Shown: in pieces, positions 1 through 8,218 of the stretch
Position numbering within the stretch: the first letter of the stretch is position 1
Layout of the letters: each line of letters begins with the position of its first letter
From: Oscillospiraceae bacterium
Lineage (GTDB): Bacteria > Bacillota > Clostridia > Oscillospirales > CAG-272
Direction: 5' to 3'
NCBI GenBank assembly: GCA_015064255.1
Contig: SVSP01000005.1
Coordinates: forward strand, 1 to 64,000
Length of the DNA: 64,000 nucleotides
The notes under the pieces: model-generated
What the model was told of the DNA's origin: nothing
Database searches by the model: none
The model's input: only the letters and a program-made list of their open reading frames with translations
Program-made: the position numbers and the translations under genes

Positions 1-340
<340 letters not shown>

Positions 341-451
341 TAACAGAGTACAAAACTTGCTGTTCGAAAGAGAGATTTATTCGGTTTTTAATGGACATAA
401 AGAAGTGTGTTCATTCATCTTCGGTTTTCCGCGAAAGCGGGAAGCGGGTAC

Positions 452-524
452 GCACCTTTAGCTCAGTTGGTAGAGCAACTGACTCTTAATCAGTGGGTCC
501 CGGGTTCGAATCCCTGAAGGTGCA
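452..524 (+). tRNA. tRNA-Lys (CTT anticodon)
   Basis: This is a 73-nt cloverleaf. The acceptor stem GCACCTT pairs with AAGGTGC, followed by discriminator A. It has the D-arm TAGCTCAGTTGGTAGAGCA, an anticodon loop CTCTTAA giving anticodon CTT (Lys, AAG codon), and a T-loop GGTTCGAATCC. CCA is not encoded. It lies between 23S and 5S inside the rRNA operon and is probably co-transcribed with it. Confidence 0.96.
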
Positions 525-592
525 TAAAGAACTTGAAGAAGTTCTTATAATTAAATAGTGTCGGCGGAAGAAATTCGCATAAGACACAAGTA

Positions 593-708
<116 letters not shown>

Positions 709-712
709 ACTA

Positions 713-750
713 AGAAGCCGCCTAACAACTTAGACGGCTTCTTTTGTTTT
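713..750 (+). terminator. Rho-independent terminator of the rRNA operon
   Basis: The stem GAAGCCG..CTAA / TTAG..CGGCTTC is followed by TTTTGTTTT directly after 5S rRNA. Its last T is also the first base of tRNA-Asn, so the tRNA may be made by read-through. Confidence 0.8.
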
Positions 751-822
751 CCTCCTTAGCTCAGTTGGCAGAGCGCATGACTGTTAATCATGATGTCGCT
801 GGTTCGAGCCCAGCAGGGGGAG
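750..822 (+). tRNA. tRNA-Asn (GTT anticodon)
   Basis: This is a 73-nt cloverleaf with acceptor stem TCCTCCT/AGGGGGA, discriminator G, anticodon loop CTGTTAA (GTT, Asn) and T-loop GGTTCGAGCC. CCA is not encoded. Its 3' part is duplicated about 207 bp downstream. Confidence 0.96.
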
Positions 823-829
823 TAAAAAA

Positions 830-860
830 GTCAGGTACGCATCGCGCACCTGACTTTTTT
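830..860 (+). terminator. Terminator after tRNA-Asn
   Basis: The stem GTCAGGT (830-836) / ACCTGAC (848-854) is followed by six T. A degenerate copy whose 5' arm no longer pairs (CACGAAGT) lies at about 1040-1070. Confidence 0.85.
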
Positions 861-1007
861 CTTTTCGTCTTCTTCGCTCTCACCATCGACATCTAAGATC
901 AACAGTCCCGCATGAAGTGCGGAATGTGTGGCTTTATCTTTCTTCATTCGAAGGGCGCAAAAACTCGCGGAGCGAGTTTCTTGCTAAGCGATGCATTGCA
1001 TCGCTTT

Positions 1008-1105
1008 TGGTTCAGAGCCCAGCAGGGGGAGTAAAAAACACGAAGTACGCATAGCGCACCTGACTTTTTCTTTTCGTCTTCTTCGCTCTCACCATCGACA
1101 TCTAA
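1008..1105 (+). repeat. Degenerate direct repeat of tRNA-Asn 3' end plus terminator
   Basis: This segment repeats 801-896 (T-arm and 3' acceptor strand of tRNA-Asn, its terminator and the following CTTTTCGTCTTCTTCGCTCT stretch) with a few mismatches. The 5' part of the tRNA is absent. The rest of the 823-1230 interval has two short hairpins (about 962-980 and 986-1005) and no convincing gene. It may be the scar of a tandem tRNA duplication or of integration at the tRNA 3' end. Confidence 0.8.
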
Positions 1106-1230
1106 TATTAGTCCAAATGAATATAAGCTTTTAAGATCGACGGAAAATTGAATTTCATAATCAGGGCAGGATAATTGCGCGATAATAGTAAAAGTCTTTG
1201 AAATATAAACAGAGAAAATATTAATCTGTG

Positions 1231-1259
1231 TTGACAATATTTGAAATCCGTGTTAGAAT
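1231..1259 (+). promoter_or_regulatory. Sigma-A promoter for the glycosidase-like gene
   Basis: -35 TTGACA, 17-nt spacer, -10 TAGAAT with TG one base upstream. The start codon is 33 nt downstream, with GGAGG at 1280-1284. Confidence 0.85.
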
Positions 1260-1291
1260 AATTTTGCAATTAGGCTGATGGAGGTATAGAA

Positions 1292-3400
1292 ATGAACGAG
1301 CATATACTGACTATATCACAACCCGCAAGCAAAATTCCCTCAACAGGTTTGCCGGACGGTGCTATAACGGGAAATGGGGACGTTGTGGCAATTCTCGGAG
1401 GAAGCGCCGACAGAGTCAAGATTCATATCGGTAAATCTGATTTTTGGAAGGCTGATTGCAGAGTATATACCGATTATCGGGGAGGCTTGTCACCTTTGGG
1501 AATCGTAGAAATACTTTTGCCGCATCTTGCCTACGCCGATTATAAAGTAGAACAGAATATAGATAAGTGTTTTATCAAACTCACGCTCGAATCGGGAAAA
1601 TTTAATGCAACTGTTAAAGTTACCGTGTGTGCTGAGCAAAATACGATTGTTGTTGAACTTGATCATACTCATCCTGCAGTAGCGTCGTCTGTTTCGCTTC
1701 TTTCGGTAGAGGGCTGGGAGACTGTAACGGAGCAAGGCGAAAAAGGCGATGTGAAATATATTGTACGCGGCTTTGATACTCCCGAATGCAGGTTTCCGAC
1801 GTATGGAATTTGCGCATTGCGACAGATATCCAGAATGGTATGCGACGGCAGAGAGCATATTGTTTGGGCGGTGAACGTTTGCACCAACCACGACACCGCT
1901 GCCTACAAGGCACAGGCAATAGAGCGCGTTGGAGTTCTTGATGAAGCTGGATGCCGTAAGCTTCTTGCGGGGCACGGTGAGTGGTGGAAACGTTTTTGGT
2001 CAAAAAGCGGAGTAGATATTCCCGACAAGACGCTTGAACTGTATTGGTATATGGGCATCTATGCAAATGCCTGTTGCCTGAGAAATAAGAAATTTCCTCC
2101 CGGACTTTACGGGTATTCTACCTCGGACGGGATGGCGTGGTTTGGGGATTATCACCTGAACTATAACTATGAAGCTTCCTTCTACGCACTTGTATCTTCA
2201 AATCATACAGAGCTTTTGGAGTGTTATTCTTCACCGCTCAATGATTTTTTGCCGATCGCTAAGCGCTATGCGAAAGAGTATCTTGGCATTAGCGGAGCAT
2301 ATTTCCCCGTAGGACTCGGGCCCCTTGGCATCGAAAGTGATCTTCGTCCCGATACTAAAGAGCACGGGCATCTCTTCCTCGGTCAAAAAAGCAACGGAGC
2401 ATATGCGGCTGTGATACCTATGATGCATTGGTATTCTACAAGAGATACCGAGTTTGCAAAGAGAGAGTATTATGACTTTCTCCTGTCGGTAACCGAATTT
2501 TGGGAAAATTATCTTGTTTTTGAAGAGGGCTCGTATCAAATATACAACGATGCTTTGAACGAGGTGGCGTGGTATGTGGTAGATTGTATGCCCTCGGGTC
2601 ACGATGATAAAAATCCGGTTGTGTCCTGTGTCCTTGTGAGAATGCTGATGAAGATGATGATAGATCTGTCCGACGCATTGGGAGAAAATCTTGATAAGAT
2701 TCCGAAATGGCAGCACATTCTTGATAATATGGCACCGCTTGAGACCTTCGAAAAGGATGATAAGATCTATTTGCGCGGTGTTGACGGAAGCGAAGTGGTC
2801 AGGGAAATATCTCTTGAGTCAATGTATCCGATAGGAGAAATCGGTAAATATATTACTCCGAAGCTCTTTGAAGCTATTAAAAACAATCACAAGGAACTCA
2901 AGCTCTGGGAAAGCCACAATCGCTTCTGCTCGTATTATCCTATGGCGGCAAGACTCGGATACCCGTATGAGGAAATCGTTTCTCATATTTACGATAATAT
3001 AACTAATCACGGTTTGGCTAACGGAATGTTTTCCTTTGGCGGCGGAGGACTTGAGAACAACGCTGCGATTCCTGCCACGTTAAACGAAATGCTCTTGCAA
3101 AGCTATGAAGGGATAATAAGACTGTTTCCTGCGTGGGACAAAAAGAAAGACGCAAAATTCAAAAGCCTGAGAGCTTTCGGTGCATTTTTGGTCAATGGAG
3201 CTTTGAAGGATGGCACAATATATGCGGAAATATTCAGCGAACAGGGAATGCCGTTGACACTTGAATCGCCGGGAAGCGGATATGTTTTGATTATGGGAGA
3301 CGGCAGAAGGCTGCCTGTTTGCGAAGAGTCAATTACAGTCAATACGAAAAAAGGCGAAACTGTTGTATTAACAAAGGAAAATGGCGGAGAAACTTTCTGA
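1292..3400 (+). CDS. Six-hairpin glycosidase-like protein (GH95/GH65-like fold)
   Basis: This is a 702-residue protein without a signal peptide, so probably cytoplasmic. The N-terminal ~230 residues resemble the beta-sandwich of GH95/GH65-type enzymes. The middle and C-terminal part, beginning around WFGDYHLNYNYEASFY, has the aromatic- and acid-rich segments of (alpha/alpha)6 catalytic barrels, with a short sandwich at the end. Such enzymes cleave fucosides or other glycosides. The exact substrate cannot be read here and the family call is by general resemblance. It has its own promoter and RBS and is closed by the terminator at 3468, so it is monocistronic. Confidence 0.6.
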   Translation: MNEHILTISQPASKIPSTGLPDGAITGNGDVVAILGGSADRVKIHIGKSDFWKADCRVYTDYRGGLSPLGIVEILLPHLAYADYKVEQNIDKCFIKLTLESGKFNATVKVTVCAEQNTIVVELDHTHPAVASSVSLLSVEGWETVTEQGEKGDVKYIVRGFDTPECRFPTYGICALRQISRMVCDGREHIVWAVNVCTNHDTAAYKAQAIERVGVLDEAGCRKLLAGHGEWWKRFWSKSGVDIPDKTLELYWYMGIYANACCLRNKKFPPGLYGYSTSDGMAWFGDYHLNYNYEASFYALVSSNHTELLECYSSPLNDFLPIAKRYAKEYLGISGAYFPVGLGPLGIESDLRPDTKEHGHLFLGQKSNGAYAAVIPMMHWYSTRDTEFAKREYYDFLLSVTEFWENYLVFEEGSYQIYNDALNEVAWYVVDCMPSGHDDKNPVVSCVLVRMLMKMMIDLSDALGENLDKIPKWQHILDNMAPLETFEKDDKIYLRGVDGSEVVREISLESMYPIGEIGKYITPKLFEAIKNNHKELKLWESHNRFCSYYPMAARLGYPYEEIVSHIYDNITNHGLANGMFSFGGGGLENNAAIPATLNEMLLQSYEGIIRLFPAWDKKKDAKFKSLRAFGAFLVNGALKDGTIYAEIFSEQGMPLTLESPGSGYVLIMGDGRRLPVCEESITVNTKKGETVVLTKENGGETF

Positions 3401-3467
3401 AAACCACAGAATACAGGAAATCATTGTTCTGACTTGCTGTGATTTTGTTTTCTGCTTTTATTATTAA

Positions 3468-3501
3468 ACGGAGCACTTTTCATCGTGCTCCGTGTTTTTT
3501 T
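3468..3501 (+). terminator. Terminator after the glycosidase-like gene
   Basis: The stem ACGGAGCAC / GTGCTCCGT is followed by GTTTTTTT. Confidence 0.9.
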
Positions 3502-3543
3502 CATCAATCCTTCAAGCCGTATTGACCTGCGTGTTGGAAGTTA

Positions 3544-3572
3544 TTGACAATTTGAGGGATTTGTGATACAAT
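3544..3572 (+). promoter_or_regulatory. Intact promoter in front of a truncated gene
   Basis: -35 TTGACA, 17-nt spacer, -10 TACAAT in the context TGTGATACAAT. No ribosome binding site or start codon follows. The sequence runs into an internal part of a GDPD reading frame. Confidence 0.75.
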
Positions 3573-3580
3573 AACGAACA

Positions 3581-3879
3581 GTATAATAAATCAAAAAATC
3601 AAGGAATCAGACCGTACGGCACGTGTCGGGTGGCTGACATCATCAACAAATGACGAAACTATAACTCGTTTATTAGAAATCGGCGGCGAAGAAATTGCTC
3701 CCAAGGCAGATTTGATTACCAAAGAACTTATGGAAAAATGGAGAAGCGCAGGACTTGGGGTCAGAGCGTGGGGAGTTTCCAATATATCGCTTATGAAAAA
3801 AATGTGTGCGCTTGAAGTTGACGGTATGACCGTAAATTTCCCCGATAGATTGCATCAGTTTTTGGAATTTGTCAAATAA
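3581..3879 (+). pseudogene. Glycerophosphodiester phosphodiesterase, C-terminal remnant
   Basis: One open frame, from about 3556 to the TAA at 3877-3879, encodes the C-terminal ~95 residues of a GDPD (GlpQ/UgpQ-like TIM barrel). It includes ARVGWL, EEIAPKADLITKEL, AGLGVRAWGVSN and a C-terminal VDGMTVNFPDRLHQFL, which corresponds to the usual VDGI.TD.P region. There is no start codon before an internal ATG at 3731, and the N-terminal two thirds with the catalytic HRG and E-x-D motifs are missing. An intact promoter lies directly upstream, so an internal deletion probably removed the RBS and 5' part. Two intact GDPD genes occur elsewhere in the window. Confidence 0.75.
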
Positions 3880-3930
3880 AGTGAGTATATTACAAAATGT
3901 ATTTGTAAAAGCTGCAATTTTATCCTATGA

Positions 3931-3977
3931 AAAAAGCACAAACCCGAGCAAAGCTTGGGTACGTGCTTTTTGTTTTT
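3931..3977 (+). terminator. Terminator after the GDPD remnant
   Basis: The stem AAAAAGCAC / GTGCTTTTT has an inner ACCC/GGGT pairing and a T-rich tail. The surrounding 3880-4028 stretch holds nothing else recognisable. Confidence 0.8.
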
Positions 3978-4028
3978 GTCTGCTTTTCTCAATCAATTTA
4001 CAGTTTAATAATATCACCGACAGATTGG

Positions 4029-4057
4029 TTGACTAAATTTTTATCGTGTGATATAAT
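4029..4057 (+). promoter_or_regulatory. Sigma-A promoter for the XRE regulator
   Basis: -35 TTGACT, 17-nt spacer, -10 TATAAT within TGTGATATAAT. GGAGG lies at 4074-4078. Confidence 0.85.
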
Positions 4058-4085
4058 GTAAGCAAATAAACGCGGAGGAAATAAA

Positions 4086-5618
4086 ATGCAGCTTCAAATT
4101 GCCGAGAACATAAAAAGATTTCGCATAGCGCAGGGCTTTACTCAGGGCGATCTTGCCGTACTTTTGTCTGTTTCTGCGCAGGCGGTGAGCAGATGGGAAA
4201 ACGGTCAGGCTTTTCCCGATATTACTCTGCTTCCGCTGCTTGCAAAATATCTGAACGTTTCCATAGATGAGCTTATGGGACAGGAGAAACAACAGTATAA
4301 ACGCCTCGAAAAAGAATTATATCAGCGCAGACAAGCGAAAATCAGCGATGAATCCGAAAATCTTCAAAATGAGCTCCGTATTCTTGACATTATCGAGGAG
4401 CTGGGGCAAACCGATGATTTTTACCTGCGCGATTATTTCAGAGAGCTTATGCTTGTCAAAAATAACGAAAAACTAAATATCAAGGGCTTGGATGAGCGAA
4501 TTGTGAATGCTCGGAAAATGATTCGAAGCCGTATGAAAACACTTGATTTTCGAGGCAGAATATCTATGTTAAGTACGGTGTCATCCTGCGAGGATGAGGA
4601 CAAGCTGGAACTTTGGGCGGATGAATATGAGTTTCCCGAATATATAAAAGCGAATTTTTGGGATGAGCTGATCATGTCAAGATATATAACGGAGAAAAAT
4701 ATTGAAAAAGCAAATAGCCAAAATCAAAAAATTCTGTATAAACATATTAAAGACACTCTGTTCTGCCTGAACGATAGTCTGCCTCACGATATGAAAGAGC
4801 AGGGAAAAGAATTTTACAATTTGGAAAGATACAAAACGGCACTTGATACGCTTTCGCTCTGTTCGACACGTGTGGATGATATTTTTATCTTCGATAGAAT
4901 TGTGGCAGAGGAGAGATATGCAGAAGCTCTTTTGTATAACGGGCGCGTTGAAGAATGTCTTGATATCTTTTCTCAAGTTAAAGAGCATCTTTTTCTGCTG
5001 TATAATATTCCCGAAGAGAGCGTACTTTGCGGCTCCGTTTCGTTTTTGGATAAAGTCCGCTTAGTCATTTGCACGGACGATAAGCTTACAAAATGCTTAA
5101 TGAATATTGGCGGATATGATAGAAATCCACTTTATGATCAAATTCGCGCCGACAAACGCTTTTCAGAGTTTGCGGAGGCTTTAAAGAATTTTTTTCCGCA
5201 GCAGGAATGCAGAAGCTGGGTGAATGAAAAAGGCGAAAATCATATCGATGACAAGTGGGAAATACTTTTAAACAGGGCAAAAAAAGAGATCGCTGATCTT
5301 TCGGACGGCGAAGTTGTAGTTATGCTTACTTCGAAAGGAACGGTCATTTCCGTTTTGTTTGAAGATTTGAATTCGGCAATCGATCCTGATGGTATAATGA
5401 GATCTTTGCTTGAAATCAAGAAAAACGGAGACGCTAAAATAGAGCGAATGGTTTGCATGTGGCATAACGGCGGTGTTGATCTTCCTTCCTTTGCGTTTAG
5501 AGAAGCGCTTCTCACTGTTGACAGCACGAATTTTTCGTCCGAAATGCTTTTGAACGGACTTACGGGATATATCGTTAAAACCGTAATGGTAACGATGCCG
5601 AAAGGGTATGAGGCTTAG
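4086..5618 (+). CDS. XRE-family transcriptional regulator with long C-terminal region
   Basis: This 510-residue protein starts with a lambda-repressor-type helix-turn-helix (about residues 5-62; QGFTQGDLAVLLSVSAQAVS, RWENGQAFPD). The remaining ~445 residues are soluble and helix-rich in the middle, resemble no domain I can name, and may sense a ligand or a partner. There are no membrane segments. The ATG follows GGAGG by 7 nt. It sits alone between its own promoter and the terminator at 5641. The DNA target is unknown. Confidence 0.75.
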   Translation: MQLQIAENIKRFRIAQGFTQGDLAVLLSVSAQAVSRWENGQAFPDITLLPLLAKYLNVSIDELMGQEKQQYKRLEKELYQRRQAKISDESENLQNELRILDIIEELGQTDDFYLRDYFRELMLVKNNEKLNIKGLDERIVNARKMIRSRMKTLDFRGRISMLSTVSSCEDEDKLELWADEYEFPEYIKANFWDELIMSRYITEKNIEKANSQNQKILYKHIKDTLFCLNDSLPHDMKEQGKEFYNLERYKTALDTLSLCSTRVDDIFIFDRIVAEERYAEALLYNGRVEECLDIFSQVKEHLFLLYNIPEESVLCGSVSFLDKVRLVICTDDKLTKCLMNIGGYDRNPLYDQIRADKRFSEFAEALKNFFPQQECRSWVNEKGENHIDDKWEILLNRAKKEIADLSDGEVVVMLTSKGTVISVLFEDLNSAIDPDGIMRSLLEIKKNGDAKIERMVCMWHNGGVDLPSFAFREALLTVDSTNFSSEMLLNGLTGYIVKTVMVTMPKGYEA

Positions 5619-5640
5619 GTGGCTTTTAGTAAAGCAGGTA

Positions 5641-5677
5641 AAAACCGCGGAGTACAGATAGTGCTTCGCGGCTTTTT
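5641..5677 (+). terminator. Terminator after the XRE gene
   Basis: The stem AAACCGCGGAG / CTTCGCGGCTTT ends in a T run (5673-5677). Confidence 0.8.
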
Positions 5678-5694
5678 GTTTTGTTTCTCCAAAC

Positions 5695-5723
5695 TTGACA
5701 TTTTGTATATTAAATGCTATAAT
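5695..5723 (+). promoter_or_regulatory. Sigma-A promoter for the HAD phosphatase
   Basis: -35 TTGACA, 17-nt spacer, TGC then -10 TATAAT. Its position shows that translation starts downstream, at the GTG at 5751, rather than at the upstream in-frame codons from 5619. Confidence 0.88.
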
Positions 5724-5750
5724 TTTTTAAAAGCAAAAGGAGATATTACT

Positions 5751-6572
5751 GTGGGAAAATTTGATGGTGTGCTGATCTGCACAGATCTTGACGGCACTTT
5801 GTATAGAAATGATAAGACGATCTCGAAAGAAAATAGAGATGCAATCGAATATTTTAAGCAAGAAGGCGGATTTTTCACCTTTATTACAGGGCGAATGCCA
5901 TATTATTCTATGGACGCGTATAATAATGTGAACCCCAATGTTCCGTTTGGATGTATAAACGGTGGCGGTCTTTACGATGGCGAGGCAGATAAATATGTCT
6001 GGAACTGCGAAATGTCGCACGATGTTTGCGACGTGATCGAAGCTGTTGATAAAAATGTTCCGTCTGCCGGAATTCAGGTGTGTTTATTCGATAAGACATA
6101 TTTTTCAAAGGAAAGCGATACAACAGAGGGATTTAGACTTGTGACGGGAATCCCACATCTGGTATGTCCTTATCGCGAGGTTACAGAACCGATCGGAAAG
6201 ATTATATTTTGCTCGGGAAGCGAAGATACGATATTCTCTGTTGAAAAAACGCTTAAATCTCATCCAAAGGCATATGAATTTGATTTTATAAGATCGGAAA
6301 GATCTCTTTTTGAAATTCTCCCCAAGGGTGTAAATAAGGGACTTGCGCTTGAGAAACTTGTCGCATATCTGGGCGTAGATCCCCGAAAGACGGTCGCTGT
6401 CGGGGATTATAATAACGATATCGGTATGTTCAAAGTTGCCGCGGTCGGAGTTGCGGTCGCAAACGCCTGCAAGGACGCAAAGGATGCCGCCGATTTTGTT
6501 ACGGTGAGCAACGAAGAACACGCTATCGCACAGGTCATAGCCGATATTGAAAATAAAAAATACGGTTTTTAG
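5751..6572 (+). CDS. Cof-type HAD-IIB family sugar phosphatase
   Basis: This 273-residue cytoplasmic hydrolase has all four HAD motifs: DLDGT near the N-terminus (motif I, nucleophile and acid/base Asp), TGR (motif II), a Lys in KGVNKGLALEKL (motif III) and GDYNNDIGMF (motif IV). The C2B cap fits Cof/YbiV-type sugar-phosphate or FMN/PLP phosphatases. The substrate is not predictable. The GTG start follows AAGGAG by 8 nt and lies downstream of the promoter at 5695. It is monocistronic, with a terminator at 6657. Confidence 0.85.
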   Translation: MGKFDGVLICTDLDGTLYRNDKTISKENRDAIEYFKQEGGFFTFITGRMPYYSMDAYNNVNPNVPFGCINGGGLYDGEADKYVWNCEMSHDVCDVIEAVDKNVPSAGIQVCLFDKTYFSKESDTTEGFRLVTGIPHLVCPYREVTEPIGKIIFCSGSEDTIFSVEKTLKSHPKAYEFDFIRSERSLFEILPKGVNKGLALEKLVAYLGVDPRKTVAVGDYNNDIGMFKVAAVGVAVANACKDAKDAADFVTVSNEEHAIAQVIADIENKKYGF

Positions 6573-6656
6573 GTTATTCTCATAAGGATGTTTACAATCT
6601 GCGGGAGAGCATTCTGTATTATCCCGATTTATGTAACATATAAACATAAACAATTT

Positions 6657-6686
6657 TCGGCAGAGATATTTTCTCTGCCGATTTTG
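6657..6686 (+). terminator. Terminator after the HAD phosphatase
   Basis: The stem TCGGCAGAGA / TCTCTGCCGA is followed by TTTTG. The remaining sequence up to 6783 shows no gene. Confidence 0.82.
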
Positions 6687-6783
6687 TGATATAACGGTGT
6701 GGGTAATGCAATTGAAAAATCAGACCATCGGCAGAGGCGGGGCTTGCTCCTCCCGAATTTACTCCAAAGTTTCCCGTAAAACC

Positions 6784-6812
6784 TTGAAAAGGCGAAAAAA
6801 CTGTGATATAAT
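6784..6812 (+). promoter_or_regulatory. Sigma-A promoter for the M28 peptidase
   Basis: -35 TTGAAA, 17-nt spacer, -10 TATAAT in TGTGATATAAT. Confidence 0.88.
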
Positions 6813-6872
6813 TTTTTCAGTTGAACCTGCTTGTGGCAGGAAAAAGATTTTTTAGCGAAAGGTTTTTTTATT

Positions 6873-8099
6873 ATGAAAAACGAACTTATTGAAAAAATAT
6901 TTGCGGATACAGCATATGTACGTACAGGAGGAAGCGCAGACGAACTTCGCGCGGCAGAATATTTGAAGAGCACCTGCGAAGAGCTCGGACTTGACGCGCA
7001 CCTTGAAAGCTTCGAGGTCGATATGGCAACTATCAAAACTGCTGTTTTGACTGTTGACGGAAGAGAGATTCCATGCAAGGGATATCTTTGTGCAGGCTCG
7101 GGCGAGGTTGAAGCCCCGATATATTATCTGACAGACGATGATAAATATTCTATGTCGCTCTGCCGTGGCAAGATCGTTATTTTCGATGGATATCTCGGCG
7201 CTTGGAAGTACCGCGATATGCTTGAAAACGGCGCACTCGGATTTATCAGCTACAGCGGAAACGCAAATTATGCCGACAGAGAGATAGACCACCGCGAGCT
7301 TCGCTCTTACGTATCGGAAGGAAATAAGATCCCCGGTGTGAATATCAACGCAAAAGATGCTATACAGATAATAAACAGCGATGCGAAGATAGCAAAGATC
7401 ACTCTTGAACAGGATGAGTACAAGGGAAATTCGCAGAACGTCATAGTTGACGTCAAGGGCGAGCGCGACGAACAGATAATTTTCACAGCACATTACGACA
7501 CGACATCTCTTTCACAGGGCGCATATGACAATATGTCGGGCTGTATCGGACTTATAAGTATGGCAGAATATTTCTCGAAGAATAAGCCCTCGTACAGTAT
7601 GCGCTTTATCTTCTGCGGAAGCGAAGAGCGCGGACTTCTCGGCTCGAAGGCATACTGCGCTTCTCACGAGGAAGAGCTTAAAAACGCTGTGCTTCTTATA
7701 AATCTTGATATGATAGGCACAATAATGGGTAAATTCATAGCTTGCGCCACAAGTGAGATGCAGCTTGTTCACTATATTTCCTATCTTGGAAACGAGCTTG
7801 GATTCCAGGTAAGACCTTACCAGGGCGTTTATTCAAGCGACTCTACGCCTTTTGCCGACAAGGGTGTACCCGCGGTATCATTTGCGCGCGCGGCAAACGG
7901 CGACGTTGCGACGATACACAACAGCTACGATACTCTGGCACTTATGAAGACCTCGCATATGCAGAAGGATATCGAATTCATAACGGCATTCGCTTCGCGT
8001 ATGGCAAACGCGGTAAATTGCCCTGTTTCGCGTGAAATTCCCGACAATATGAAGGAAAGTCTTGACGAATACCTCCTCAGAAAACGCAAAAAAGGCTAA
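6873..8099 (+). CDS. M28-family zinc aminopeptidase with PA-like insert
   Basis: This 408-residue protein has the metal-ligand set of co-catalytic two-zinc M28 peptidases: His207 (HYDT), Asp219 (YDNMSG), the Glu251-Glu252 pair (SEERG), Asp279 (LDMIG) and His349 (IHNSYD). Residues ~60-180 look like a protease-associated (PA) insert. It probably releases N-terminal residues from peptides. No signal peptide is visible, which suggests a cytosolic role. The ATG at 6873 follows GCGAAAGG; the in-frame TTG at 6831 is only ~19 nt after the -10 and lacks an RBS. Confidence 0.88.
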   Translation: MKNELIEKIFADTAYVRTGGSADELRAAEYLKSTCEELGLDAHLESFEVDMATIKTAVLTVDGREIPCKGYLCAGSGEVEAPIYYLTDDDKYSMSLCRGKIVIFDGYLGAWKYRDMLENGALGFISYSGNANYADREIDHRELRSYVSEGNKIPGVNINAKDAIQIINSDAKIAKITLEQDEYKGNSQNVIVDVKGERDEQIIFTAHYDTTSLSQGAYDNMSGCIGLISMAEYFSKNKPSYSMRFIFCGSEERGLLGSKAYCASHEEELKNAVLLINLDMIGTIMGKFIACATSEMQLVHYISYLGNELGFQVRPYQGVYSSDSTPFADKGVPAVSFARAANGDVATIHNSYDTLALMKTSHMQKDIEFITAFASRMANAVNCPVSREIPDNMKESLDEYLLRKRKKG

Positions 8100-8146
8100 A
8101 GTTGTGGTTTCTATGCACGCACGGGAAAATTTGGGCAGAAACCGAA

Positions 8147-8175
8147 TTGAAAACGGGATTTTTCTGTGATATAAT
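8147..8175 (+). promoter_or_regulatory. Promoter of the four-gene operon 8219-14150
   Basis: -35 TTGAAA, 17-nt spacer, -10 TATAAT in TGTGATATAAT. It is nearly the same as the promoter at 6784. Confidence 0.88.
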
Positions 8176-8218
8176 TTCAGTAAAACAAAATCCAAACCTG
8201 TTTTAAGGAGAAATCAAA

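Noticed and set aside
944..1237. 97-codon minus-strand frame after tRNA-Asn
   Set aside because: Lies over the degenerate tRNA repeat and the next promoter. No RBS and no recognisable protein.
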